Shown: positions 23,591-35,104, counted from the first letter of the stretch. The stretch is 64,000 nucleotides of DNA from Anthoceros angustus (GCA_010909165.1 MU008200.1:186001-250000), one strand, 5' to 3'. Made by a program: numbers and translations. The notes: generated by a model from the letters alone, not told the origin.

Positions 23591-24293
23591 ATGGCGCCCA
23601 AGGCCGCAGCTAAAATTGTGACCGCTCAGTGGCCAAACATGGATCATTGGACGGTCCGAGCTGGGGATTTGGTGACAAAGCTGGGGCTTGGCTTCATGGA
23701 GAAGCGCTGGAATTATGTGAACATGGGACTGGTGCAGGAGTGCGCACGCCATCTGAAGGACAAGCAACCAGGCGAGGGAATTAGAGCGAAGCCCCAGGAT
23801 TGGGACCTGGAATTAGTCAGGAGAGTGTATGAGCGCAGCAAAGAGGAGGCAGGTGGCTTGGTGATTGAACCTTCTCGAAAAAGAAGCACAAGAGGCAGCG
23901 TACCGTTAAAGCGGCGAATCGGGAACCCAATGGATGGTTGACCGAGAATTGGTATCAAGACAGCTTGATGGGTCTCCGATGGCTCTCTGCTTTCTACAGA
24001 CAAAAAAGCGTGACTATTTGTCTGACCATTTGATGTTGTTTCTCCATGAAGTTGTCAAGGGGGCGAGGATCGATTGGGGGCGAATTCTCTTTGACAAGTT
24101 GTGTGAAGAGAGGTTGAATTTGATCTCCTCTTCCCCTCATCCTTCTCTAATTACGCCATTTTTGGTTCATCTGTATGCGCACGCTAACTATCTGCCGGAG
24201 GTAGAAATTGTGGCCTCCCTTCACATGTGGAAGCCGGTTAGGGAGGTGAAGTGGAAAGCGGAGGAGCCCAAGGAGGAAATAGAGGAGGAATGA
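23591..24293 (+). pseudogene. Retrotransposon-associated N-terminal ORF, one frameshift
   Basis: From ATG at 23591 a 116-codon frame runs (MAPKAAAKIVTAQWPNMDHW, then LVTKLGLGFMEKRWNYVNMG, WDLELVRRVYER). A frameshift near 23930 leads into a second frame to 24293 with LCFLQTKKRDYLSDHLMLFL, GARIDWGRILFDKLCEE and LITPFLVHLYAHANYLPEVE. The second half resembles the plant transposon-associated domain in which a cysteine-poor helical segment carries an INVGxII-like motif (here IDWGRIL) followed by LITxL; that assignment is from memory and tentative. It sits just downstream of a gypsy LTR, the gag position, and is followed at 24.7 kb by coiled-coil sequence. It may be the start of a long Gag-like protein. 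Confidence 0.55.
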
Positions 24294-24430
24294 TACCGGG
24301 AGTCCGTGGCGACGCGCAAGTAGAAGAAGAGAAGGAAATTCACCAAAGAAGAGAGAGAAGACCGGGAGGCAAAGGGCCTCAACAAGGCAGAAGGGACGCG
24401 CTGGCCACTGTGTCAAGGCCGCCAGAAAGC

Positions 24431-25720
24431 GAAGAAAATGAAGGCCAAACGGCGATTGAGGTGGCGGAGGAAGAGGCGATCCGAGGACAAGGCCGACCGA
24501 TGCGATGATGAACCAACTCGAGGGAATTAGGGCGACTCGCGGACCCTCCTCGTGATGGGAAGAGATTTTCAAGGAACTCCACCGCAATGAGGTAATTTAG
24601 AGTGCGACTATCGGGAAGGAAGGCGCTGATGGGGATGGCGCCCGGGCCGCCACAACAAGTGGATTTGGTGAACCGACCACGCCAATGATCCGGCCCAAGC
24701 GGATTTGTTGGACCAAGCCGCATTGGCTCTCACATGGCTCAGTGCAAGGGCGAGGAGGAAGTGGTGAAGGCCCGATTTGAAGAGGAGGAGGCCAAGCGCA
24801 AGCTGAGGAAGACAAGTGGCCTAGAGGAAATAAGGGCCAAGGTTCGTGGAGGATTTGCAGGCCTGAGAAGTTGCGTGCCATGACGAGTCGCAGGAAGCGC
24901 CATGGCTCAAATCAAGGATGCCCACGAGGCAAACCAAGAGATGGGGAGTTGTTGCAGCCCAAGAGCAAGAGGCACTGGAGAAGGCCCATAAGTTGGCGAG
25001 CGACAAGTGGAGCGGATGAGGCACGTACGAGCCGAAGGAGAAGGGAAAAGGAAGCGAGTAGCAGGCCAAATCGGGTAGTGGAAGGAACTACCGAAGGAAG
25101 GAAGGAGCAACCGAGGTAGCCAAACACCTACCGTAGTTGCCGAACAAGACGACCGTGGAGTCCACTACCGCTAGGAAATCGCCACCGACATTGGCGCCCA
25201 ACCGCGGCCATGAGCGGCGACAGATGCGACGTGGCACCGCGAGGAGGATCATGGACCAGTGTAGCCTACGGAGGAGGGGGCACCACCATGCTAGGGTCCT
25301 ATTATGTTGCGGCACATGGATGAGGAAACTTATGTTCCTCGGGTCTATATGTGAATGGGGAACGCGTGCTTAACTTCACCGCCATGTGCGTGTGGAAATA
25401 GGAAGGGACTGTGGCCTACCCATCGCAAGTGAGGACCAAGTGGATACTTCTTCCACGCGAGTGTGGGGATTGGCTTATGCGGAGGCGATTTTGGAGGAGT
25501 TAAGGAGGAAGAAGTCCAGCTTGGGTGGACGAAGAGTAATAATCCTCAAGAAGGCAAGCGGGAAGAGGAAGCTCAAGTGATATCAAATTAGGACATCCAG
25601 CAGTTGATAGTGAGGTGGAAGTCTTGGGAAGACTGTCGATCCCGCGGCGGTGAGGGCTCGTGGCGGCAGGAGGACGAGGCGGCCAAGTCGGGGAAGGGCG
25701 CGCAGACAGCGAGGCATAGG
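24431..25720 (+). pseudogene. Coiled-coil ORF, degraded copy (module 1)
   Basis: This is a decayed copy of 26465-27831. Frames carry pieces such as EEVVKARFEEEEAKRK-like and IREG-like sequence, then the C-terminal signature around 25320-25600 (CAEAILEEL-like, EEEVQAW-like). Frameshifts occur every 50-100 bp, nearly always as losses relative to module 2. No product is possible as read. Confidence 0.7.
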
Positions 25721-25724
25721 TGAT

Positions 25725-26201
25725 AGCATCCTAGGAATGGAATTTAGTTAGATGTCTGCACGACCTAGATCGCCCGAATTGTAGGCCCCTTCACGATAGC
25801 CATTTTAGACCTGAAAACTGGGGCATGACGCCCACCGATGTATAAGAGGGGCGAATTATGCCCCTCACAGCAGATAATTCCCGGTTGAGATCCCCACGCT
25901 GCCTGTGGCTGGTTGGAGACGTCCAATTAACGGAGGCGGGGTGCGCGAGACGCTCCTAGGGATGGTCGAGAGCTTGCTCCGCAATTGGAGGAAGGAAGGG
26001 CGATAGAGCGTTCTTGCTGACAAAGGAGGAGGAAACCGAGGGATTGGCGCGGGGCGGGTCTGGAGCTTGCTCGTAACGCCTGCTGTGACGCCTGGGATCT
26101 TTCTTTTCCTTGCTTCTTTTCCTGTTGTTGTGTTCAAATTGAGAGAGAGTGTGTGGTGTGGGAGCCCTGAGGCTTAATCGAGAGAGAGAGAGAGAGAGAG
26201 A
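25725..26201 (+). repeat. LTR or 3' UTR block with (GA)n end, module 1
   Basis: The block begins GATAGCATCCTAGGAATGGA and has a TATA-like GATGTATAAGAGGGGCG. It ends in a GA microsatellite at 26180-26201. Copies follow the same ORF at 27832-28303 and 29507-29973. Confidence 0.78.
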
Positions 26202-26464
26202 AGATTTTGTTTGAAAACGCTAAAGTCTTACGGCTTTTCTCTCATAATATTAACACCAAGTGTAAGTCTTTCTCCAAGATCACCATTTCAAATGACTTTA
26301 ACCAAGCTTTAATCTAGGAGAGGATGAAGAGGAAGCTACAATACGTCACGAGAGTAAGAGGTAAATTATCTCTTTCCGTAGATTAAGATATACATGCAAG
26401 AATCGCTTTGCTTTGTCTAAAACCTCGCTTTAATAAGCTTTAATATGTATTACTGTTCCATTCA
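26202..26464 (-). mobile_element. Copia-3 RT fragment, 263 bp
   Basis: The block AAGATTTTGTTTGAAAACGC to TGTTCCATTC is the palm end of copia-3 RT on the minus strand. In the copy at 30.1 kb it continues from the frame ending in KQSGKEWN. It appears four times: here, 28304-28565, 29974-30225 and 31873-32145. Here it is cut at 26464 and joined to a second copy of the coiled-coil ORF. Confidence 0.82.
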
Positions 26465-27137
26465 GCGAAGAAAATGAAGGCCAACCAGCAGATTGAGGTG
26501 GTGAGGAAGTGGCGGTCCGAGGAAGACAATTTTCATTTAGATGCGATGACAACCAACCCCGAGGGAATTAGGGCTGACCTCAAAAGCGGACCTCTCCTCA
26601 GGATGGGAAGAGATTTTCAAGGGAACTCCACCGCAAGTGGGACGCAGCGTGGTTAGAGGCGCGCACCTTATCGGGAAAGAAGGCGCTGGCTGTGGGATGG
26701 CGCTCGCGCCGCCTCAATAGGTGGATTTGCAGGAACTGACCACGTCAATGATCCGGGCCCAAGCGGATTTGTTGGACCAAGCTGCATTGGCTCTCACATG
26801 GCTCAGTGTGCAAGGGCGGGAGGAAGTGGTGAAGGCCCGATTTGAAGAGGAGGAGGCCAAGCGCAAACAGTTGGAGGAAGACAAGCGGGGCCTAGAGGAA
26901 ATAAGGGCCAAGGTTCAGGAGGATTTGCGCAGGGCCCATGAGAAGTTGCAGGCCATGACGAGTCAGCAGGAAGCGCTCATGGCCCAGATCAAGGATGCCC
27001 ACGAGGCAAACCAAGAGATGCAGGGGGAATTGTTGCGAGCCCAAGAGCAAGAGGCAGCCTCTGTGGAGAAGGCCCATGCTTGGCGACGGACAAGTGATGG
27101 GAGAGGCACGCAGAGCGAGAAGGGAAAAGGAAAGTAA
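26465..27137 (+). pseudogene. Coiled-coil ORF, better copy, central part (module 2)
   Basis: From 26721 a 138-codon open frame encodes a strongly helical, charged protein: LTTSMIRAQADLLDQAALAL, then a heptad-rich run with EEVVKARFEEEEAKRKQLEE and LRRAHEKLQAMTSQQEALMA up to QEQEAASVEKAHAW. Upstream (26474-26656) is the RSEEDNFHLDAM-like lead-in. Such coiled coils drive oligomerisation. No zinc knuckle, protease or polymerase motif is present. It lies after the N-terminal ORF at 23.6-24.3 kb (through module 1) and before a C-terminal domain in another frame at 27.0-27.8 kb, so one long protein broken by a frameshift near 27000-27140 is likely. Its function is unknown; it looks like a Gag-like or accessory retroelement protein. 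Confidence 0.6.
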
Positions 27138-27831
27138 GCAGGCTGGCAATCGGGTAGTGGAAGGAATCATCAAGGAAGGAAGGAGCAACCGAGGTAGCCA
27201 AACACCTACCGAGTTGAATGTAAGACGTGGAGTCCACTATGGAATGGAATCACCACCGACATTGGCGCGCCAACCGGCGGGCCATGAGCGGCGCCACGTG
27301 ATGCCGTGGCACCGCGAGGACATGGATCGACCAGGTAGCCTATGGAGGAGGGGGCACCTCACCATGCTAGGGGTCCCTATGTTGCGGCACATGGATGAGG
27401 AAACTTATGTTCCTGGTCTATATGTGAATGGGGAACGCGTGCTTAACTTCACTGTACATGTGCATGTGGAAATAGAAGGGATCAGGGCCTACCTACTGCA
27501 AGTGAGGACCCGAAGTGGATACTTCTTCCACTGCGCGCGAGTGTGGGGATTGGCCCCCTATTATGCGGAGGCGATTTTGGAGGAGTTAAGTGAGGAAGAA
27601 GTCCAGGCTTGGGTGGACGAAGAGCCGATAATAATCCTCAGCAATAGGCGGCAAGCGGGAGAGGAGGAAGCTCAAGGGCAGGATATGCCCCCAATTAGGA
27701 CATCCAGCAGTGATAGTGAGGTGGAAGTCTTGTGGGAAGACTTGTCGATCATGGGCGGTGAGGGCTCATGGCGCGCAATGAGGACGAGGCCAGCGCCAAG
27801 TCAAGGCGCGCAGAGAAGCGTAGGCACATAG
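26995..27831 (+). CDS. Retroelement-associated protein, C-terminal domain (unknown)
   Basis: A 278-codon frame is open to the stop at 27831. The first 100 codons overlap the coiled-coil frame and are probably read out of frame. From about codon 125 the sequence looks native: MDEETYVPGLYVNGERVLNF, VHVEIEGIRAYLLQV, GYFFHCARVWGLAPYYAEAI, LEELSEEEVQAWVDEE, then an acidic, serine-rich tail (RTSSSDSEVEVLWEDLS). I do not recognise this fold. The same domain recurs degraded at 25300-25650, and its last 40 residues at 29380-29480. An LTR-like block follows directly, so it is the last ORF of its element. Confidence 0.5.
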   Translation: MPTRQTKRCRGNCCEPKSKRQPLWRRPMLGDGQVMGEARRARREKESKQAGNRVVEGIIKEGRSNRGSQTPTELNVRRGVHYGMESPPTLARQPAGHERRHVMPWHREDMDRPGSLWRRGHLTMLGVPMLRHMDEETYVPGLYVNGERVLNFTVHVHVEIEGIRAYLLQVRTRSGYFFHCARVWGLAPYYAEAILEELSEEEVQAWVDEEPIIILSNRRQAGEEEAQGQDMPPIRTSSSDSEVEVLWEDLSIMGGEGSWRAMRTRPAPSQGAQRSVGT

Positions 27832-28303
27832 GTGATAGCATCCTAGGAATGGAATTTAGTTAGGATCTGCACCGACCCAGATCGCTCGAATTGTAGGCGG
27901 CCCCTTCACGAGCAGCATTTTAGGACTGAAAATCAGGGGCCATGACGCCCACCTGATGTATAAGGGGCGACTATGCCCCTCAGCAGATAATTTCGGTTGA
28001 GATCCCCACGCCTGTGGCTGGTTGGAGACGCCCAATTAACGGAGAGGGTGTGCGTAGACGCCCTAGGGATGGTCGAGAGCTTGCTCCGCAATTGGAGGAA
28101 GGAAGGCGATAGCGTGGCCGACAAAGGAGGAGGAAACCGAGGATTGGCGCGGAGCTCTGAGCTTGTAACGCCTACCTGTGACCGGGATCTTCTTTCCTTT
28201 GCTTCTTTTCCCTGTAAGTTGTGTTCCGAAATTGAGAGAGAGAGTGTGTGTGTGTGGGTGGGAGCCTGAGGGGCGAATCGAGAGAGAGAGAGAGAGAGAG
28301 AGA
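27832..28303 (+). repeat. LTR or 3' UTR block with (GA)n end, module 2
   Basis: Second copy of the block at 25725, with GA microsatellite 28280-28303. Confidence 0.78.
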
Positions 28304-29379
28304 AGATTTTGTTTGAAAACGCTAAAGTCTTACTGGCTTTATCTCATAATATTAACACTATGTAAGTCACCTCCAAGATCACCATTTCAAATGACTTCTT
28401 AACCAAGCTTTAATTGCTAGAGAGAGGATGAAGAGGAAGCTACAATACGCCGACGAGAGTAAGAGGTAAATTATCTCTTTTCGAGATTAAGATATACATG
28501 CAAGAATCGCTTTTGCTTTGTCTAAAACCTCGCTTAATAAGCTTAATATGTATTACTTGTTCCATTCCTTACCGGATTGCTTCAATCAGATACATTTAAT
28601 AAGCTTACACACCAAATCTTCTTTGCCTTTAACCTCATAACCCTCAAAGTTGTTTCATGTATATTTCTTCTTGTAGATGCTCATGTAAATATGTTGTCTT
28701 TACATCCATCATATGGAGTTCAAGATCATATCAGATAAGGCAAATATCATTCAAGGCTAGCAAATTTCTGGGGCATAAGTGGCCCAAGGTACGTAGTCTA
28801 GGCTGTGAATTTGTGTAAAGCCTCCGCTACTAGACGTGCCTTATATCTTTCAATGGAACCATCTCCTTTTCTCTTGATTTTAAATACCCATTTGCTTGTC
28901 ACTATCTTCCTCCCTTAGGGGTTTGACCCGCCCATGTAGAATTCTTGATCAAGGAGTCATATTCAGAATCACGCCTTCCATAAGTCCTTTTAGGGATGAG
29001 AAGGCTTGTTTGAGAGTAGTGGGTTCTTCCGGGTCAATAGTTGCGATATACTAAGTAGCTAGGTATCCCAAAGGAGGCTCCTTCCAACCCGCAGACTGTG
29101 GATGGTTGGTCCAGTTCGAGATTGTACCTTTGTGCGGTTGCCTTCACGCCTCTCAAGAAGGGTTGATTCCCGAGGAGGGTCCTCAACTAAATACTGTGGT
29201 CACGCTGTTCGTCCGGATCATCGGAATATCCTCAAAATGTTGAGGTTCCTCAGATCTAATGAAGGTGAGTCGACAAGAAGGGGCTAACTCTCCTCCTCCC
29301 GCATAATAGGTCCATCGGAAGGGACACGGAGAGGAGGGGAAGTCCATAATGTAGTCACTAGTATCAAAAGAAGAACATT
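28304..29379 (-). mobile_element. Copia-3 piece A (RT start and integrase linker)
   Basis: On the minus strand it repeats 30.0-31.1 kb: RT palm end, then the complement of MDVKTTYLHG and KWVFKIKRKG, then the acidic integrase-RT linker (DTSDYIMDFP). It is broken by many small losses. At 29372-29382 it is joined to the coiled-coil ORF through a short shared sequence (ACAT-T/C-CAGC). Confidence 0.82.
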
Positions 29380-29973
29380 CAGCAGTTGATAGTGAGGTGG
29401 AAGTCTTGGGAAGACTTATCGATCCGCAGGCAAGGTGAGGGCTCACAAGGCGGACGGAGAAAAGGGGTTAAGTCGGGAAGGCGCAGTAGACAGATAGCGG
29501 CCATGAAAAGTGATAGCATCCTAGGAATGGAATTTAGTTAGATGTCGATCGACCAAGATCGCTCCGTCAGTGCTGGGCCCCTTCACGATAGCCATTTTAG
29601 ACTTGAAAACTGGGGCCATGACGCCATCACCGATGTATAAGAGGGGCGACTATGCCCTCACAGCAGATAATTCCCGGTTGAGATCCCCACGCTGTGGCTG
29701 GTTGGAGACGCCCAATTAATCTGAGGGCGGTGTGCGAGACGCCCTAGGGATGGTCGAGAGCTTGCTGCAATTGGAGGAAGGAAGGCGATAGAGCCGCTCT
29801 TGGCCGGCAAAGGAGGAGGAAACCGAGGATTGGCGGGCGGGTGGAGCTTGCTCGCTCACTTGGGCCTCGGGATCTTCTTTCCTTTGCTTTTTCCACGTGT
29901 GTTCAAATTGAGAGAGAGAGTGTGTGTGTGGGAGCCCGGGGCTTAATCGAGAGAGAGAGAGAGAGAGAGAGAG
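29380..29973 (+). repeat. Module 3: ORF 3' end, LTR-like block and (GA)n
   Basis: Starts at GATAGTGAGGTGGAAGTCTT, the acidic tail of the coiled-coil-linked ORF, then the LTR-like block from 29507 and GA microsatellite to 29973. Only the last 40 or so codons of the ORF remain. Confidence 0.78.
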
Positions 29974-31872
29974 ATTTTGTTTGAAAACGCTTAAAGTCTT
30001 ACGCTTCTCTCATAATATTAACACGCGTAAGTCGGGCCTCCAAGACTATTTGAAATGACTTCTTAACCAAGCTTTAATTTTTAGGAGAGGATGAAGAGGA
30101 AGTTACAAATAAATCGTGACGAGAGTAAGAGGTAAATTATCTCTTCTGGAGATTAAGATATACATGCAAGAATCACTTGCTTTGTCTAAAACCTCGTTTA
30201 ATAAGCTTAATATGTATTACGGTGTTCCATTCCTTACCGGATTGCTTCAATCTGTAGATACATTTAATAAGCTTACACACCAAATCTTCTTTGCCTTTTA
30301 CCTCATAACCCTCTAGTTGTCTCATATATATTTCCTCTTGCAGACGCCCATGTAAATATGTTGTCTTAACATCCATCATGAGGAGTTCAAGGTCATATTG
30401 GGCGGATAAGGCAAATATCATTCGGAGGCTAGCAAATTTGGCTACAGGGGCATAAGTGGCCCAAGGTACGTAGTCTAGGCCAGGAATTTGTGTAAAATCT
30501 CTGGCTATTAAACGTGCCTTATATCTTTCAATGGAACCATCTCCTTTTCTCTTGATTTTAAATACCCATTTGTTTGTCACTATCTTCCTCCCTTAGGGGT
30601 TTGACGTCCATGTAGAATTCTTGATCAAGGAGTCATATTCAGATCACCGCCTTCCATAAGTCCTTTTAGGGATGAGAAGGCTTATTTGAGAGTAGTTCTT
30701 CCGGGTCAATAGTTGCTCGATATACTAAGTAGCTAGGTATCCCAAAGGAGGCTCTTCCAACCCGCAGGGACTGGATGGATGGTCCGCTCGAGATTGTACC
30801 TTTGTGCAGGTTGCTTGTCTTCCACGTCTTCAAGAAATGTTGATTCCTGAGGAGGGTCCTCGACTAAATACTCAGGGTCACGCTTAGGTGCGGCCGGATC
30901 ATCAGGAATATCATCAAAATGTTGAGGTTCCTCGGTATCTAAGGACGGTGAGTCGAGACATAAGATGGGAGCTAACTCTTCCTCCTCCTGCATAATAGGT
31001 CCATCGGAAGGGACACGGAGAGCTGGAACAGGGAAGTCCATAATGTAGTCACTAGTATCAAAAGAAGAACATTCAAGCTCCGCATCAGTAGATGAAGGAT
31101 GGTGAGGCATTATAGCTCCCACTGAAGGAGAAAATAAACATGAAAAGTGACGCTGCGAGCATAAAGAAGCTTTTGGGTGGAAGGATCAAATAATTTATAG
31201 CCGTTGATTCCTTCCGTATAACCAATAAAAGTATATCTGGCCGCTTTCGGATCTAACTTCTTACGAAATGCTTTAGGAATAAAGACATAGGCCAGAGATC
31301 CAAAAATGCGGAGACGATCAATAGAAGGCTTCTTGCGAAAGGCTTCGTAAGGTATCATACCGGGACCGCAGTGGGCGCGATTCATGAGATATGGATGTGA
31401 GGAGTGCCTCACAATATACTTTGAGTAAATTTGCTTGGGTTAACAAGCCAATGATCTCTTGAAGGCGCAGATTTTTATTTTCCACGCCATTTTGTTGAGG
31501 AGTGTATACAACAAAGGAGTTGTTGAGCTATACCTTGAGCTCGGCAAAAGTCCTCAAATTGTTTAAGTAAACTCGCCACCATTGTGAACGTAGGTCTTGA
31601 GTTTCTTCTCTCGTAATCTCTCACCCTGTGCCATATAGTCCTTGAAGAAATGATAAGTATCACCCTTGTGATTAAGGATATAGGTGAGTGTAAAACGGGA
31701 GTAGTATGAAGGTCAAAAAATATGCTACCAAGGAAGGTGTAGAGATAGGGCCACAAATGTTTGTAACAAGCTCTAGAGGAGATGTCGCCTGTGGAGAGAT
31801 GTTCTAGAAAGGGGCTTGATGTCTTTTGGTAATGACACAAGTCTCACACCATTGAAGGTGTTGAATTTGAGA
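29974..31872 (-). mobile_element. Copia-3 piece B (RT start to integrase)
   Basis: The best copy of this section. RT is open at 30580-30173 with KWVFKIKRKGDGSIERYKAR, YAPVAKFASLRMIFALSAQY and MDVKTTYLHGRLQEEIYMRQ. The linker (31122-30733) has DTSDYIMDFP. The integrase C-terminal part (31412-31110) has PYEAFRKKPSIDRLRIFGSL and YTFIGYTEGINGYKLFDPST. The zinc finger remnant (CETCVITKRHQAPF frame) lies near 31840. The last 30 bp at 31860 pass straight into RT-palm sequence of the next piece, a recombination joint. Not functional. Confidence 0.88.
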
Positions 31873-33772
31873 AAGACAAGATTTTGTTTGAAAACGCTAA
31901 AGTCTTACGCTTCTCTCATAATATTAACACCAAGTGCGTAAGTCACTTCCAAGATCATCATTTCAAAATGACTTCTTAACCAAGCTTTAATCTCGGCTAG
32001 AGAGGATGAAGAGGAAGTTACAACACGTCCGACGAGAGTAAGAGGTAAATTATCTCTTTCCGAGATTAAGATATACATGCAAGAATCGCCTTGCTTTGTC
32101 TAAAACCTCGCTTTAATAAGCTTAATATGTATTACGGTGTTCCATTCCTTACCGGATTGCTTCAATCCGTAGATACATTTAATAAGCTTACACACCAAAT
32201 CTTCTTTGCCTTTAACCTCATAACCCTCGTTGTTTCATGTATATTTCTTCTTGTAGATGCATGTAAATATGTTGTCTTTACATCCATCATATGGAGTTCA
32301 AGATCATATTGCGGATAAGGCAAATATCATTCAAGGCTAGCAAATTTGGCTACGGGGCATAAGTGGCCCAAGGTACGTAGTCTAGGCTGTGAATTTGTGT
32401 AAAGCCTCGGCTACTAGACGTGCCTTATATCTTTCAATGGAACCATCTCCTTTTCTCTTGATTTTAAATACCCATTTGCTTGTCACTATCTTCCTCCCTT
32501 AGGGGTTTGACTTCCATGTAGAATTCTTGATCAAGGAGTCATATTCAGAATCACCGCCTTCCATAAGTCCTTTTGGGATGAGAAGGCTTGTTTGAGAGTA
32601 GTGGGTTTCCGGGTCAATAGTTCGATATCAAGTAGCTAGGTATCCCAAAGGAGGCTCCTTCCAACCCGCAGGACTGGGATGGTTGGTCCGTCGAGATTGT
32701 ACCTTTGTGCGTTGTCTTCACGCCTTCAAGAAGGGTTGATTCCCGAGGAGGGTCCTCAACTAAATACCTGTGGTCACGCTGTTCGTCCGGATCATCGTGA
32801 ATATCCTCAAAATGTTGAGGTTCCTCGGTATCTAATGAAGTGAGTAAGAAGAAGGGCTAACTCCTCCTCCTGCATAATAGGTCCATCGGAAGGGACACGG
32901 AGAGCAGGAACAGGGAAGTCCATAATGTAGTCACTAGTATCAAAAGAAGAACATTCAGCTCCGCATCAAGATGAAGGATGGGAGGCATTAGATCTCCCAT
33001 CAAGGAGAAAATAGGGAATGTTCATGAAAAGTGACGTCATGAGCATAAAGAAGCTTTTGGTGGAAGGATCAAATAATTTATAGCCCTTGATTCCTTCCGT
33101 ATAACCAATAAAAGTATATCCGCCGCTTCGGATCTAACTTTACGCAATGCTTTAGGAATAAAGACATATGCGGAGATCCAAAATGCGAGATGATCAATAG
33201 AAGGCTTCTTGCCAAGAAGGCTTCGAAGGTGTCATACCTTGACCTGCGGGCGTCGATTCATGAGATATGTGGCTGTGAGGAGTGCCTCAGCCCAATATAC
33301 TTTGGGTAAATTTGCTTGGGTTAACAAGCAGCCAATGATCTCTTGAAGGCGCAGATTTTTATTTTCAGCTACGCCATTTTGTTGAGGAGTGTATACAAGG
33401 AGTTGTTGAGCTATACCTTGAGCTCAAAAGTCCTCAAACTGTTTAGAAGTAAACTCGCCACCATTGGAACGTAAGGTCTTGAGTTTCTTCTCAATCTCTC
33501 CACCAGCCATATAGTCCTTGAAGAAATGATAAGTATCACCCTTGTGATTAAGGATATAGGTGAGTGTAAAGCGGGAGTAGTCCGATGAAGGTCAAAAATA
33601 TCCTACCATCAAGGAAGGTGTAGAGATAGGGCCACAAATGTTTGTATGAACAAGCTCTAGAGGAGATGTCGCCTTCTGTGGAGAGATGTTCTAGAAAGGG
33701 GCTTGATGTCTTTTGGTAATGACACAAGTCTCACACCATTGAAGGTGTTGAATTTGAGAAAGACAAGTGATA
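31873..33772 (-). mobile_element. Copia-3 piece C (RT palm to integrase), host of the copia-2 insertion
   Basis: A third copy, about 1919 bp after piece B in register, heavily frameshifted. It covers RT palm (31873-32145), RT start, linker, integrase core and the zinc finger complement near 33740. It is interrupted at 33772 by the plus-strand copia-2 element and resumes at 40494 with the integrase start LWHCRLGHPIGTN. Confidence 0.85.
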
Positions 33773-33990
33773 AGTTAGAAAAAATTGCTGGTTAAGGCTT
33801 CCATCAGACCAGACTCCAATGTGGATTAGTCAAACTAGACTCACCTAGTTGGTAGTTAGTTAACTAGCGTGCTAGTGAAAGGACACACCCTCGTAACCAT
33901 CCTTTATAAGCCCACCTATGAACTAAACATATTCATTGTTAATAAAGCATCTACTTGATGCAAGACGCTTCCGCATATGCATCTTTAACT
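33773..33990 (+). repeat. Copia-2 5' LTR
   Basis: A 218-bp LTR with inverted ends AGTTAGA and (T)TAACT, TATA box CTTTATAAGCCC and AATAAAG polyadenylation signal. The partner is 40274-40493. The last 150 bp of the two differ at about three positions; the first 60 bp differ more. The primer site follows at once. Confidence 0.9.
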
Positions 33991-34004
33991 TGGTATCAGA
34001 GCCA
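33991..34004 (+). other. Primer binding site of copia-2 (initiator tRNA-Met)
   Basis: TGGTATCAGAGCCA directly after the 5' LTR is the usual plant copia primer site, complementary to the 3' end of initiator methionine tRNA. Confidence 0.95.
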
Positions 34005-34485
34005 TGTGATATTTCAATAGCTTTGTTGCTTATTTTCTTCCCTAATCAACTTAGGAAGATAAGCTAGCAACCTCATACCCAATTTTAGTTGATGAAAATG
34101 CATTTTGATATGCATTTCGGCGGACTATCATCTCGCATCATAGGCGATCCGCTAGTTTTACCATGTAGAAACTCATGTTGCCCATCATACCATTGCTAAG
34201 TGAAAATAATTAGCTTAGAACTTTCTAAGTAAAGTAATTATCATAGCTACTTTATTGATTATTTTCATTAGTTCAATTTCCATCAAACCAAACCAATTTT
34301 TCTAAATTGATTGGTTATGGAATCTAGCCACCCTTCTAGTTCTTGTGATTCTATAAGGCCTAGTCATTGGGCCTTTTATAGGTTAATTTTGCTTAAGAAT
34401 AGCATCATTTTTTCTTACATTCTTCTAAGCAATCTGCCTACTTTTGCTTTTGCTTTTAGCCTCTTAATCTTCAAGCACAAGAACT

Positions 34486-34836
34486 ATGGGTCGAAAGCAT
34501 GGACGCAAACTTGATGAGGCTGAGGCCAGGAGGAAGTCTTTTGAGGCTCGGAAGAGGCATGAGCAAGCATATCGTGGACGAGCATCAAATCGAATTCCAA
34601 CACGGTTTTGGATTGGTTTCGCCCCGGATGCATGCTCAACCTCGGATCCTCTTGGATGTACTCACAATTTTGCAAGAAGAGCGAGGAACAGGCCTCTATC
34701 AACAAGATCTCCGATCTATCGCATCTTTCACATGGCCTCGAGATCACAAATTCTGATTCCAAAGCAAGGAGGCCGACCCATCATGGTCGATTCAGCGACC
34801 CGACTTGCTGGTGTGGAGATCTGCCAGCGATCATGA
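34486..34836 (+). CDS. Small basic ORF in the copia-2 leader
   Basis: An intact 116-codon ATG frame lies 480 bp after the primer site and 1.1 kb before gag. The protein begins MGRKHGRKLDEAEARRKSFE, is rich in Arg and Lys, and shows no catalytic motif. The region overlaps another open frame (34499-34756), so chance openness is possible. If real it would be an extra leader ORF of copia-2. I do not recognise it. Confidence 0.3.
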   Translation: MGRKHGRKLDEAEARRKSFEARKRHEQAYRGRASNRIPTRFWIGFAPDACSTSDPLGCTHNFARRARNRPLSTRSPIYRIFHMASRSQILIPKQGGRPIMVDSATRLAGVEICQRS

Positions 34837-34929
34837 GATGGCGCCTCCTCCGCCTCCAATTCCGTGAATTTGAGCCAATCCCAAGGATTTGTCCACGAGG
34901 ACACCAAGATTTGGATTTCTCTTGCATGA

Positions 34930-35104
34930 TCTAGGAGCGCGGCGAGAGCAATCGCGCGTGGCGGAGGGACGCCATCCTGTGGCGCCAGATCCCACCAGCG
35001 CGCCGAGATCCGCCGAGCGGCGCAGACCCGCCGCCGATCCCGGCGGCGGCGCGCGCCGCCTTCCTCCCACGCCGCAGAATGCGGGCGCCACGTTCACGGC
35101 GCCC
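34930..35104. other. Very GC-rich, CpG-rich block in the copia-2 leader
   Basis: About 175 bp of sequence such as GCGCGCCGAGATCCGCCGAG and GGCGGCGGCGCGCGCC stands out sharply from the AT-rich flanks. It is not found elsewhere in the window. Capture of outside DNA or a structured leader element are both possible. Confidence 0.7.

Noticed and set aside
26180-29973. GA microsatellites taken as a CRISPR or regulatory array
   Set aside because: Simple dinucleotide runs at the end of a repeated block; no spacer structure, and the genome is eukaryotic.
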